DNA of 64,000 nt from Neisseriaceae bacterium TC5R-5 (lineage in GTDB: Bacteria; Pseudomonadota; Gammaproteobacteria; Burkholderiales; Chromobacteriaceae): assembly GCA_020830965.2 (NCBI GenBank), contig JACCFC020000002.1:186001-250000 (forward strand). The letters are read 5' to 3'. Positions 42,150 to 50,259 of this stretch are shown here, piece by piece (positions within the stretch are counted from its first letter, which is position 1; each line of letters starts with the position of its first letter). A model generated the notes under the pieces. It was not told where the DNA came from and did not search any database. It worked only from the letters and a program-made list of their open reading frames with translations. Position numbers and translations under genes: made by a program.

Positions 42150-42290
42150 TCCTTATCAGGTTCAAGCCTGCTATCCACTTTCCTGTAGCGGAATGGCAGG
42201 CACATAGCACGGTCACGAACAGAAAGCGGCGGCTTGCACGGCCCTGCCCGTCTTTACTCTCAGGCTCCTACACCCGGCGCCAAAATTTTA
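42150..42290 (-). promoter_or_regulatory. Structured leader with TPP-riboswitch-like signatures (unproven)
   Basis: On the minus strand the region reads GGCGCCGGGTGTAGGAGC, then CTGAGAG (42263-42257), and about 95 bases later GAACCTGAT (42163-42155) just before the ribosome site. CTGAGA and GAACCTGAT are the two conserved words of TPP aptamers, in the right order. However, the spacing is long and the usual downstream GG...CC hairpin and GCG-AGGGA end are not evident. Internal pairings such as GGCAGG with CCTGCC suggest folded RNA. The downstream genes are not thiamine genes. Confidence 0.3.
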
Positions 42291-42338
42291 GCACATTAGC
42301 ATTTTAACGGATTTTGTCGAATTTTGTTGGCTTACGTT

Positions 42339-42456
42339 GGTACTGAGCCTGTCGAAGCATGAACGGGGTTTCATGCGCCACCCTTCGACAAGCTCAGGGT
42401 GAACGGTTGGAATAAGCGCTTTTAGATTCTCCGTTCGTGCTGAGCTTGTCGAAGCG
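42339..42456. repeat. Three REP-like palindromes
   Basis: Members of the same family as the cluster after gyrB: 42339-42367 (partly degenerate, CTGAGCCTGTCGAAGCATGA), 42381-42406 (CCCTTCGACAAGCTCAGGGT) and 42431-42456 (CCGTTCGTGCTGAGCTTGTC). The last abuts a truncated gene remnant. Confidence 0.85.
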
Positions 42457-42468
42457 CGACATCTTGGT

Positions 42469-42633
42469 GACCATAATCGTTTGGGTGAAACCGTGTATGC
42501 GCTGTATCGGGAGTGATTACCGCAAAGTGGCGAAACGCTCAGGGATTTCCCCGTGTACTTCCACTATCTAAACTTGCAAACCGATACCCCAGAGAATCAA
42601 TTGCTGACGGATGTGTATCTACCGTTGCAGTGA
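42469..42633 (+). pseudogene. Remnant of a GyrI-like/AraC effector-binding domain C-terminus
   Basis: In frame from 42469 the translation reads DHNRLGETVYALYRE, a TGA (42514-42516), LPQSGETLRDFPVYFHYLNL, then QTDTPENQLLTDVYLPLQ and a stop at 42631-42633. The pattern (W-LP-SG, P-Y, TDVYLPL) is that of the end of GyrI-like effector-binding domains, as in AraC-family regulators such as Rob/SoxS-like multidrug sensors. A tryptophan codon TGG is expected where TGA stands. The 5' part is missing and a REP element lies immediately upstream. The rest of the 42143-42783 gap holds no gene. Confidence 0.7.
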
Positions 42634-42783
42634 GCGGCCGGGTGTTCCAACAGGCGGGGGAAAGCAGCAAAACAGGGGTTTTGTTATTTGTTCTAACGAC
42701 TATCATTAACCCTAGGGCCTTTGTGCTGCGCTCAAGTGATGCAGTGCTATCGCCCAACCCTTAGTTCTGTCAGGAAGACGCCA

Positions 42784-43008
42784 ATGAAGCCACCAGCATT
42801 TGATATTGATCTGGACAAGCATTACAAAGCCACCATGGTTATGGTTTGCGAGCAATGCGGGCATGAGGTACGCCAGCACTTGCAATCACTTCACCCCGAT
42901 GCCGAGCTAAGCTGTGAGTGCGGTAGCCATATTTCGGTAAGTCCGCTGATCTTGCAACAGGCAGCACAGCGCGTGCAGCAGATCAAACAGTCTTACCACT
43001 TATCCTGA
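42784..43008 (+). CDS. Small zinc-ribbon-like protein
   Basis: A 74-residue protein from the ATG at 42784 (MKPPAFDIDLDKHYKATM) with AGGAAG a few bases upstream. Four cysteines, CEQCGHEV at 43-ish and SCECGSHI, could bind a zinc ion or form a rubredoxin-like knuckle. A helical C-terminus rich in Gln follows. No named family is recognised. It is followed at once by a very long hairpin. Confidence 0.65.
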   Translation: MKPPAFDIDLDKHYKATMVMVCEQCGHEVRQHLQSLHPDAELSCECGSHISVSPLILQQAAQRVQQIKQSYHLS

Positions 43009-43010
43009 GC

Positions 43011-43066
43011 CACGCTTCTACACAAAACGGCGGCCTTGATAGGTCGCCGTTTTGTGTAGAAGCGTG
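43011..43066. repeat. Long 25-bp-stem hairpin
   Basis: Left arm 43011-43035 (CACGCTTCTACACAAAACGG plus CGGCC) and right arm 43042-43066 are inverted repeats with a single C-T difference, a G-U wobble in RNA, around a 6-base loop (TTGATA). It starts 2 bases after the stop of the zinc-ribbon gene and ends 65 bases before ltaE. Neither side has a clear U-run outside the stem, so it is either an unusual terminator or a mobile palindromic repeat. Confidence 0.85.
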
Positions 43067-43130
43067 CATTGTCAACCCGCAGATACCGGACTATGCTGCG
43101 TCCTCGTGCCCAGTAATCAGGAGAATGGCG

Positions 43131-44159
43131 ATGCAGTGGATAGATGTACGCAGTGATACCGTTACCCAGCCCACCCCGGCCATGCGTGAGGCGATGTTTC
43201 ACGCCGAGCTTGGCGACGATGTGTATGGCGATGACCCGACGGTGCTTGCGCTGGAGCGGCTGGCGGCACAAAAGCTGGCCAAGGAGGCTGCGCTATTTGT
43301 TCCCAGTGGCAGCTTTGGTAATCAGCTAGCTATTTTTACGCATTGCCAGCGTGGTGATGAGGTGATTCTTGGGGATGACAGCCATATTGTCTGGCACGAG
43401 GCCGGCGCCACCGCCGTGATTGGCGGTGTGCAGTTACGCACCATTGCCAGTGACAACGGTACTTTAGCTGCCAGCGATATCGAGCAGCGCATTCGCGTGG
43501 GTGAGGATATCCACTGGCCACGCACCGGTTTAATTTGTCTGGAAAACGCACATAGCAATGGTCGGGTGATTCCGTTGGCAGCGATGGCCGAAACCGCTGC
43601 CGTGGCACGACGTTATCAGGTACCCATTCATCTGGATGGTGCCCGCATCTTTAATGCTGCCAGCTATTTGGGCTGCGATGTGGCCGACATTACCCAATAC
43701 GCCGATAGCGTGATGTGCTGCCTGTCAAAAGGCCTGGCCGCCCCGGTGGGTTCGGTGCTGGCTGGTTCGCGTGAGTTTATTCAGGCTGCGCGGCGTCATC
43801 GTAAATTATTGGGGGGTGGCATGCGGCAGGCGGGGGTGATTGCTGCGCCAGGCATCGTGGCCTTGAATGAGATGGTTAACCGCTTGGACGAAGACCACGC
43901 CAATGCGGTTTATCTGGCCGAGTGTCTGAGTAAGCTGCCGAATATAGAAGCAGACCCAGCCGATGTACATATCAATATGGTGTGGTTCCGTTTCACCGCC
44001 GAGCTGGACACCACCGAGCTGATGGCGGCCCTGCGCCAAGCTGGCATCAAGGCCAACCCGCCAGAGCAGGGCTTGATGCGCATCGTTACTCACTGGCAGA
44101 TTCAACGCACCGATATTGACCGACTGGTTGCAGTATTGCAGCGTATTGTCTGTGATTAA
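43131..44159 (+). CDS. ltaE: Low-specificity L-threonine aldolase
   Basis: PLP enzyme cleaving threonine or allo-threonine to glycine and acetaldehyde. From the ATG at 43131 ([15 protein letters not shown]) it is 342 residues with an AGGAGA site at a 7-base spacing; the ATG at 43125 is too close to that site. Motifs: [10 protein letters not shown] (29-38), [10 protein letters not shown] (58-67), [10 protein letters not shown] (167-176) and the PLP lysine Lys200 in [12 protein letters not shown]. The last codon overlaps the convergent BASS transporter gene. Confidence 0.94.
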   Translation: MQWIDVRSDTVTQPTPAMREAMFHAELGDDVYGDDPTVLALERLAAQKLAKEAALFVPSGSFGNQLAIFTHCQRGDEVILGDDSHIVWHEAGATAVIGGVQLRTIASDNGTLAASDIEQRIRVGEDIHWPRTGLICLENAHSNGRVIPLAAMAETAAVARRYQVPIHLDGARIFNAASYLGCDVADITQYADSVMCCLSKGLAAPVGSVLAGSREFIQAARRHRKLLGGGMRQAGVIAAPGIVALNEMVNRLDEDHANAVYLAECLSKLPNIEADPADVHINMVWFRFTAELDTTELMAALRQAGIKANPPEQGLMRIVTHWQIQRTDIDRLVAVLQRIVCD

Positions 44160-45100
44160 CGCTGCGGCGGGTGCTGAGCAGGCTTGCTGGGGCTAACGGG
44201 CCGACCCTGCCAATAACTGGCCAGTATGGAACCGGAAATATTATGCCAAATCGAAAATAGCGCCCCAGGCAGGGCGGCCAACGGGCTGAAATAGACTTTT
44301 GCCAGTTGCGCCGCCAAGCCGGAGTTCTGCATCCCCACTTCTACCGCCAAAGTACGGCATACCGACTCGTCAAACCCCAGCAAACGGCCACCCCAATAAC
44401 CGCCAAGCAAGCCAAGGCTATTGTGCAGTATCACCGCCACCACGGTCAGCATGCCCACTGTGGCGATATACGCCTGACTGCCAGCCACAATCGCCGCAAT
44501 CAGCGTAACAATCGCCAGCATTGAGGCCAGCGGTAACCATGGCTCAATAGTTTGGATAAAGGACTGAAAGAACCGGTGCACCAGCAGCCCCAGACTGATG
44601 GGCAAGACGACGATTTTAACGATGCTCAGCAGCATGCTGACCGTATCGACGCGAATATTGGCGTCCACATACAGCCAGGTCAGCAAGGGCGTTGCCACGA
44701 CACCCAACAGCGTCGAAAAAGCGGTAATTGTCACCGATAAGGCAACATCGCCACGCGCCAGGTAGATGATGACATTGGAAGCAGTACCACCGGCCACACT
44801 TCCTACCAAAATCATACCGCTAGCCAGTTCTGGCGGCATATTCAGTAGCTTGGTCAAGGCCCAGGCGGCTAAAGGCATCACCAAGTATTGCAAACCCAAG
44901 CCCGCCACGACTGGGGCTGGGCGCGTCAGCACTCGCTTGAAATCGCTGGTTGTCAGCGTCAGCCCCATCGCAAACATGATGATGGCCAGCAGCGTTGCCG
45001 TATGCGGTAACACCGGCGTAAATCGCGCCGGGAAAAAATAGGCGATGGCAGAAAACAGCACTGCCCAAACAGGAAACAACCGAGTAATCGAAGTGAGCAT
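44156..45100 (-). CDS. Bile acid:sodium symporter (BASS) family transporter
   Basis: A 314-residue inner-membrane protein with about nine to ten helices. Family stretches: [16 protein letters not shown] at about 42-57, [11 protein letters not shown] at 71-81, [29 protein letters not shown] at about 95-123 (the sodium-binding crossover region) and [14 protein letters not shown] near 265-278. Bacterial members carry sodium with varied organic anions such as pantoate or other carboxylates; the substrate here is unknown. It lies after the quinone reductase on the same strand, separated by a hairpin. Confidence 0.91.
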   Translation of the reverse strand: MLTSITRLFPVWAVLFSAIAYFFPARFTPVLPHTATLLAIIMFAMGLTLTTSDFKRVLTRPAPVVAGLGLQYLVMPLAAWALTKLLNMPPELASGMILVGSVAGGTASNVIIYLARGDVALSVTITAFSTLLGVVATPLLTWLYVDANIRVDTVSMLLSIVKIVVLPISLGLLVHRFFQSFIQTIEPWLPLASMLAIVTLIAAIVAGSQAYIATVGMLTVVAVILHNSLGLLGGYWGGRLLGFDESVCRTLAVEVGMQNSGLAAQLAKVYFSPLAALPGALFSIWHNISGSILASYWQGRPVSPSKPAQHPPQR

Positions 45101-45119
45101 GACAAGCTTGCCTGGAGAA

Positions 45120-45155
45120 TAAAGAACTCTGGCCGCACAGTGTGTATGCGGCCAG
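45120..45155 (-). terminator. Probable terminator after the quinone reductase gene
   Basis: Stem CTGGCCGCA/TGCGGCCAG (45129-45137 with 45147-45155), 9-base loop, followed on the minus strand by the T-rich run AGTTCTTTATT. It separates the reductase from the BASS gene. Confidence 0.65.
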
Positions 45156-45165
45156 GATGACTAAC

Positions 45166-46140
45166 TTAAGGTAACAAAATAACGGAACCGGTGGTCTTAC
45201 GCGCCTGCAGATCACGATGCGCCTGTGCCGCTTCAGCCAGCGGATAACGATGTGAAGCGCCGATTTTGATGCGCCCATCCAACACCCGATCAAACAGCGC
45301 CTGGGCGGAGGCTTCCAGCTCGGCGCGGCTGGCGTTGTAATCGGCCAGCGTCGGGCGGGTACAGAACAACGAACCGTGTTTGGTCAACTCCAGTGGCGCA
45401 AACGCCGGAACCGCGCCGGAAGCATTGCCAAAGCTGACAAAGTAACCACGCCGCGCCAAACAGTTAAGCGACATTTCAAAAGTGTCTTTGCCGACTGAAT
45501 CAAATACCACCGGCACCCCGGCACCATTTGTAATGTCGCGCACGCGCGCCACCACATCTTCACTACTGTAGTTAATCACATGCTGACAACCCAAGGCCCG
45601 CGCCGTTGCCACTTTAGCATCCGAGCCAACGGTACCAATTACCGTCACGCCCATCGCCGTCAACCACTGCACGGCAATCTGGCCAACCCCACCGGCGGCG
45701 GCATGCCACAACACGGTTTGCCCCGGCTGCACCGGGAAAGTACGCTGTACCAGATACTCCACGGTCATACCCTGCAACATCATGCTGGCCGCAGCTTCAT
45801 CGCTGATTCCTTGCGGAATTTTTACCAGCAAACTAGCGGCTATTAAACGCTCGCTGCTATAGGAGCCAAGCGGGCCGCCAGCATAGGCCACGCGGTCGCC
45901 CACGGCCACATTGCTGACGCCAGCACCAACCGCCAGCACCACACCGGCCGCCTCTTGCCCCAGCCCGGAGGGCAGCGGCATGGGATACAAACCGCTGCGC
46001 TGATAAGTGTCGATAAAATTGATGCCGATGGCGGTATGGCGGATATGAACCTCACCTGCGCCGGGAGCAGCTAGCTCGCGCGTTTGTAAAGTCAGCACTT
46101 CTGGCCCACCAGTTTGAGAAAAAACAATCGCAACACTCAT
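45166..46140 (-). CDS. qor: NADPH:quinone oxidoreductase (Qor-like, zinc-independent MDR)
   Basis: Medium-chain dehydrogenase/reductase of 324 residues from the ATG at 46140 (MSVAIVFSQTGGPEVL). It has the Qor features: HIRHTAIGINFIDTYQRSGLYP near 33-54, LGQEAAGVV, the nucleotide-binding HAAAGGVGQIAVQ at about 147-159, and no zinc-ligand cysteines. The C-terminal KTTGSVILLP ending is also typical. Reduces quinones or alkenals using NADPH in the cytoplasm. A GTG four codons upstream is an alternative start. Confidence 0.92.
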   Translation of the reverse strand: MSVAIVFSQTGGPEVLTLQTRELAAPGAGEVHIRHTAIGINFIDTYQRSGLYPMPLPSGLGQEAAGVVLAVGAGVSNVAVGDRVAYAGGPLGSYSSERLIAASLLVKIPQGISDEAAASMMLQGMTVEYLVQRTFPVQPGQTVLWHAAAGGVGQIAVQWLTAMGVTVIGTVGSDAKVATARALGCQHVINYSSEDVVARVRDITNGAGVPVVFDSVGKDTFEMSLNCLARRGYFVSFGNASGAVPAFAPLELTKHGSLFCTRPTLADYNASRAELEASAQALFDRVLDGRIKIGASHRYPLAEAAQAHRDLQARKTTGSVILLP

Positions 46141-46204
46141 CGCTGATCTCACTCTTCAACATAAAAAACAGAGTGTGCGTTAGCTGCCGTCACATCACAA
46201 GAGG

Positions 46205-46335
46205 CGGCAAGCGATTTAGCGCCGCTAACAAAAGCCCGCAGAGTCGCTGAGGCGAGGCGCGCCGACGCAGACAGTAGCAGTCCTACGGCAAGGAGGCGCA
46301 CTGCTGGATCAGGGGGTTTGTTAGCAGCTCTTCGC
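46205..46335. repeat. MITE-like dispersed repeat, copy 2
   Basis: Reverse-strand counterpart of 36402-36494: reading leftward it begins GAGCTGCTAACAAACCCCCT and ends TTTTGTTAGCGGCGCTAA and CTTGCC. Its ends are inverted repeats (GCTGCTAACAAA against GCCGCTAACAAA). It occupies much of the 330-base gap between the quinone reductase and the methyltransferase, which holds no gene. Confidence 0.65.
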
Positions 46336-46470
46336 TCAGGGATTGCACGGTTTTGCTGCCTGTCGGCCCGACTCCGGGTACTATGCGGGGCGCACACCAT
46401 CGTGTGCCCTTATTCTGCGTAACGGCCCCGGCCGCTTAAACAGCCAGTAACCCTCTAGCGAAAGCCTTCT

Positions 46471-47484
46471 ATGTCCTCACTAACCCTTTTACTTCAGCAG
46501 GCCCAGACTGCTCGCAGCGAGTTAATTGCCCGCCTGACCAGCGAACAAACTCATTGTTACCGCCTGTTTCACGGCAGCGTGGAAGGTGTACCGGGTTTAA
46601 CGGTGGATCGCTATGGCGAACAGTTGCTGGTACAGAGTTTTCATGCCGCGCTTAGCACAGAGGAGTTAAGCGAGTTGCGCGCCTATTATCAACAAAGCCT
46701 GCCTGGGCTGACGCTGGTCTACAACGATCGCAGCGCCGGTCATTCGCGCGTCAGTAATAGCCTGAGCCTGACCGAACAGGCCGCCGCCGAGACAGAACAC
46801 ATTGTGCAGGAGCTGGGCATCAACTATCTGTACCGTGCCCGTCATACCGGACAAGACCCCTGGTTATTTCTGGATTTACGTGCCGCACGGCGCCGGGTGC
46901 TGCAACTGGCTGCCGGCAAAACCGTGCTGAATCTGTTTGCCTACACCTGTGGCGTCGGTATTGCGGCCGCCAAAGCGGGGGCGCAATTGGTACTGAATAT
47001 CGATTTTGCCGAATCCAGCCTGCGAGTAGGGCGTGCCAATGCTAAGCAGAATCTGTTACCAACCCGGCCACGCTGTGTTCAAAGCGATGTGTTTCCGGCA
47101 TTGCGCCAACTGGCTGGCCTGGGCCAAGCAACACGGGTGCGCGGCAAACCAATGCCGCCCTTCCCGAAGCTGGAAGCTCGTCAGTTTGATCTGGTGTTCT
47201 TAGACCCGCCGGCTTATGCCAAAAGCCCGTTTGGTGTGGTGGATCTGGTCAATGATTATCAGGCGCTGTTCAAACCGGCACTGTTGGCAACCGCCCCGGG
47301 TGGGCAGTTGATCTGCTGTAATAATGTCGCCGAGGTCGCTGCGGATAGTTGGTTGGAATCATTACAACGCAGTGCCAGCAAAGCAGGACGTCCGATTCAG
47401 TCGGTGGAATGGATTACCCCTGATGCAGACTTCCCTAGCCCAGATGGCAAGCCACCACTCAAGATCGTGTTATTACAGCTGTAA
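46471..47484 (+). CDS. Class I SAM-dependent methyltransferase, RlmI/RlmK-related
   Basis: A 337-residue protein with a Rossmann methyltransferase domain behind a PUA-like N-terminus (VEGVPGLTVDRYGEQLLVQ at 37-55). SAM-binding motif I is LNLFAYTCGVGIAAAKAG at 153-170; the catalytic-region motif is FLDPPAYAKSPFG at 243-255; CCNN follows near 293. The arrangement resembles 23S rRNA cytosine methyltransferase RlmI (YccW) and the N-domain of RlmKL, so an rRNA target is likely but not certain. It is the gene before hemC, with an 79-base gap. Confidence 0.85.
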   Translation: MSSLTLLLQQAQTARSELIARLTSEQTHCYRLFHGSVEGVPGLTVDRYGEQLLVQSFHAALSTEELSELRAYYQQSLPGLTLVYNDRSAGHSRVSNSLSLTEQAAAETEHIVQELGINYLYRARHTGQDPWLFLDLRAARRRVLQLAAGKTVLNLFAYTCGVGIAAAKAGAQLVLNIDFAESSLRVGRANAKQNLLPTRPRCVQSDVFPALRQLAGLGQATRVRGKPMPPFPKLEARQFDLVFLDPPAYAKSPFGVVDLVNDYQALFKPALLATAPGGQLICCNNVAEVAADSWLESLQRSASKAGRPIQSVEWITPDADFPSPDGKPPLKIVLLQL

Positions 47485-47563
47485 GCCCACCCAAAAACGG
47501 TACACGGCGCATGCTAGAATAAGCGCCAATTTTGATTGACCTGCCCTGACCGGGCACCCGCTT

Positions 47564-48493
47564 ATGAATAAATTGATTATCGCCAGCCGCGAAAGCCGCC
47601 TGGCCATGTGGCAAGCTGAACACATTCAGGCGCGCTTACAAGCACTTTATCCACAGCTTAGCGTGGAGATTTTGGGCATGACCACCCAGGGTGACCAGAT
47701 TCTGGATAAAACACTGTCCAAAATTGGCGGCAAAGGCTTGTTTGTCAAAGAGCTGGAAACCGCTTTGGCAGAAGGCCGCGCCGATCTGGCGGTGCACTCC
47801 ATTAAAGATGTGCCGATGACCTTGCCAGACGGCTTTATGCTGGCCGCGATCTGCGAACGTGAAGACCCGCGCGATGCGCTAGTGTCCCCTCATTACAGCA
47901 GCCTGAACGAGCTACCCGCCGGAGCGGTAGTCGGCACGTCCAGCCTGCGTCGTGAATCGCAGATCCGCGCCCGTTTCCCGTATCTGAAAGTATTGCCGCT
48001 GCGTGGCAACGTCCAAACCCGGTTGCGCAAACTGGACGAGGGTATATACGACGCCATTATTCTGGCTGCTGCCGGTTTAAAACGCCTGGGTTTACACGAA
48101 CGCATCCGTGCTGCCTTAGCGCCTTCGGAAAGTCTGCCAGCAGCGGGGCAGGGTGCGCTAGGCATCGAAATACGGGCTGACAGGACGGATTTACTCCAGC
48201 TGCTGGCACCGTTAAACCATACAGCCACCCACGCTTGTGTCAGTGCCGAACGGGCGCTGGCACGCGAGCTCGGCGGCAGTTGCCAGATTCCACTGGGTGC
48301 CTTTGCCACCTTAACTGATGGCCAGCTGAATCTGGGTGGTTTTGTCGCCAGCCCGGATGGCTCCATTATGTTGACCGCCAGCGCCAGCGCCCCACAGGAC
48401 TACGCCGAAGCACTCGGACGGGCGGTCGCGAAAAAACTGCTGGATGACGGCGCCGCACCCCTGATTGCAGAAGTCCTGGCGCAAGACCGATAA
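47564..48493 (+). CDS. hemC: Porphobilinogen deaminase (hydroxymethylbilane synthase)
   Basis: Joins four porphobilinogens into hydroxymethylbilane. The 309 residues carry [17 protein letters not shown] at 6-22, [10 protein letters not shown] (57-66), [10 protein letters not shown] with Asp82, [12 protein letters not shown] (124-135) and the dipyrromethane-cofactor cysteine Cys240 in [13 protein letters not shown]. First gene of hemC-hemD-hemX-hemY; hemD starts 3 bases after its stop. Confidence 0.97.
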   Translation: MNKLIIASRESRLAMWQAEHIQARLQALYPQLSVEILGMTTQGDQILDKTLSKIGGKGLFVKELETALAEGRADLAVHSIKDVPMTLPDGFMLAAICEREDPRDALVSPHYSSLNELPAGAVVGTSSLRRESQIRARFPYLKVLPLRGNVQTRLRKLDEGIYDAIILAAAGLKRLGLHERIRAALAPSESLPAAGQGALGIEIRADRTDLLQLLAPLNHTATHACVSAERALARELGGSCQIPLGAFATLTDGQLNLGGFVASPDGSIMLTASASAPQDYAEALGRAVAKKLLDDGAAPLIAEVLAQDR

Positions 48494-48496
48494 GCT

Positions 48497-49228
48497 ATGC
48501 GACATGTTCTGGTCGCACGTCCACTGGCACAAAGCAGCACCTTAATCGCCTTATTACAGGCCGCCGGTTTTCGTGCCAGTCATTGCCCCCTGATGGCAAT
48601 CGTGCCACAGCCAGATGCCTTGCAAGCGCTGCCGGCACAAGCCAGCGCGGCCGATGATTGGGTGTTTGTCAGCCCCACTGCCATTGATCTGGCTTGGCCG
48701 GTATTGCAAGCACAGGACTTGAGCGCTAAACGCCTATTTTGCGTCGGCCAGGCCAGTGCCAAACGCCTGATGGGCTTATCCGGCCAAAATGTACACTATC
48801 CACAACATGGCAGTGATAGCGAAGCACTACTGACTTTAGCCGAGCTTGGCGAGCTGTCCGGCCGCTCGGTATTAATTATTCGCGGCAGCGGCGGCCGTGC
48901 CTTATTGGCCGATAGCTTGCGCCAACGCGGCGCCAGCGTCAGCTTTGCCGAACTCTATCGACGTGAAGACGGCAAGCCCGACTGGACGGCCCTGGATCAG
49001 CAAGCCGCCGACGCCATCGTGATTACCTCCAGTGAAATGGCGGAACAATTATTCCGTCTTGCTGGCTCCAGCCGAGTCCGGGCGTTACAATGCCTGCTAT
49101 ATTGCGTGCCTCACCCGCGCATTGCCGCAAGGCTTGCCGCGCTGGGTGCGATACACATCGTGACAACCCAGGCCAACGATAGCGCCTTAGTCGCTGGCCT
49201 CCAAGAATGGTTCTGTCATTACCCATGA
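48497..49228 (+). CDS. hemD: Uroporphyrinogen-III synthase
   Basis: Closes and inverts ring D of hydroxymethylbilane to give uroporphyrinogen III. The 243-residue protein has the poorly conserved two-lobed HemD fold: HVLVARPLAQSSTLIALLQAAGF at the start, DWVFVSPTAI near 53-62, LIIRGSGGRALLADSLRQRGASV near 129-151, and DAIVITSSEMAEQL near 172-185. Identification rests on these and on position between hemC and hemX. It overlaps hemX by 4 bases. Confidence 0.93.
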   Translation: MRHVLVARPLAQSSTLIALLQAAGFRASHCPLMAIVPQPDALQALPAQASAADDWVFVSPTAIDLAWPVLQAQDLSAKRLFCVGQASAKRLMGLSGQNVHYPQHGSDSEALLTLAELGELSGRSVLIIRGSGGRALLADSLRQRGASVSFAELYRREDGKPDWTALDQQAADAIVITSSEMAEQLFRLAGSSRVRALQCLLYCVPHPRIAARLAALGAIHIVTTQANDSALVAGLQEWFCHYP

Positions 49229-50256
49229 GCGAATCCCAAATCATCGAAGCAGTTAAACCCAGCCCTAGAAAATTCTTCAATCCGGCCTTATGGATAGCCC
49301 TCACCGCGCTGGGCGTTTCCGGCTGGCAGCTTTATACCACCCAGCAGGAACTGCTGACCGTGCGGCATGAACTGGCACGTCGCCTGGCTGAAAATAGCGG
49401 CTCCGCCAAAGAATTACGTGTGCTGGCCGAACAGGCAATCAACGCCAACCGCAGCATCGAAACCCGTGTCGGTCAGCTTGATGCGCGCGTGAATGAATTC
49501 AGCGGCCAGTACGCCACCCTCAATGGCATGTATCAGGAACTGACCAAAAACCGTAGCGACTGGTTACTCGCCGAAGTGGAATACACGCTGACCATTGCCA
49601 GCCAGCAACTACAACTCGCCGGCAACGTCTCGGCTGCAATTGCTGGCCTGGAAATGCTGGACGCACGACTGAGCAAGTTTGATCGTCCACAACTGATAGG
49701 CGTGAAAAAAGCGCTGGCCACCGATCTGGAAACACTCAAAGCGCTGCCTTATCTCGATAGCGTCGGCCTCACCGTCAAGCTTGATCGACTGATACTCGCA
49801 ACCGACAGCCTGCCACTAGTCGTAGATAGTCACCGCCTGCCAGGACAAAACCCAAGCAGCGCCGCCAGCAGCGTGCCGGCGAACGCTCCGATTTGGCAAA
49901 GACTGCTCGCCGACCTCAGCCGCAGCCTGCGCGAGCTAGTACAAATTCGCCGCATGGACAAACCGGAAGCGCTACTGCTCTCGCCAGAACAATCATTCTT
50001 TCTGCGTGAAAATCTCAAAATGCGCTTACTGGGTGCCCGGTTGGCCCTGATACAGCGTGATGGTAAAACCTTTGTCGCCGATATCACCTCTGCCCGCAAC
50101 TACGTGCAGCGCTATTTTGATAGCCAGGCACCGGCTACCAAACAATGGCTGCTTACACTGGGCGAGCTGGAAGGGGCACCATTGGATGTGACACTGCCTG
50201 ACCTCGGCAATAGCTTGAAAGCGGTACGAGATGCGCAAAATTCGGCAGGGGAGTAA
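49225..50256 (+). CDS. hemX: HemX-like membrane protein
   Basis: A 343-residue protein from the ATG at 49225 (MSESQIIEAVKPSPRK), overlapping the hemD stop (ATGA). One membrane helix at about 19-36 is followed by a coiled coil rich in Glu, Leu and Asn (about 40-105) and a helical periplasmic domain with LAEVEYTLTIASQQLQLAGN at about 112-131, a hallmark of the HemX family. Often annotated as uroporphyrinogen-III C-methyltransferase, but it lacks methyltransferase motifs; it is thought to be a structural or scaffolding protein of haem synthesis. Confidence 0.92.
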   Translation: MSESQIIEAVKPSPRKFFNPALWIALTALGVSGWQLYTTQQELLTVRHELARRLAENSGSAKELRVLAEQAINANRSIETRVGQLDARVNEFSGQYATLNGMYQELTKNRSDWLLAEVEYTLTIASQQLQLAGNVSAAIAGLEMLDARLSKFDRPQLIGVKKALATDLETLKALPYLDSVGLTVKLDRLILATDSLPLVVDSHRLPGQNPSSAASSVPANAPIWQRLLADLSRSLRELVQIRRMDKPEALLLSPEQSFFLRENLKMRLLGARLALIQRDGKTFVADITSARNYVQRYFDSQAPATKQWLLTLGELEGAPLDVTLPDLGNSLKAVRDAQNSAGE

Positions 50257-50259
50257 ATC

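Noticed and set aside
42150..42290. Firm call of a thiamine riboswitch
   Set aside because: Only two conserved words are present; spacing and closing helices are not as expected, and downstream genes are not thiamine genes. Kept only as a weak candidate.
46149..46400. Minus-strand 83-codon frame upstream of the quinone reductase
   Set aside because: It covers the MITE-like repeat, is rich in Ala and Arg without motifs, and has no ribosome site.
47647..47655. Perfect DnaA box TTATCCACA
   Set aside because: It lies inside the hemC coding region far from dnaA and is single; a 9-base match by chance is expected at this scale.
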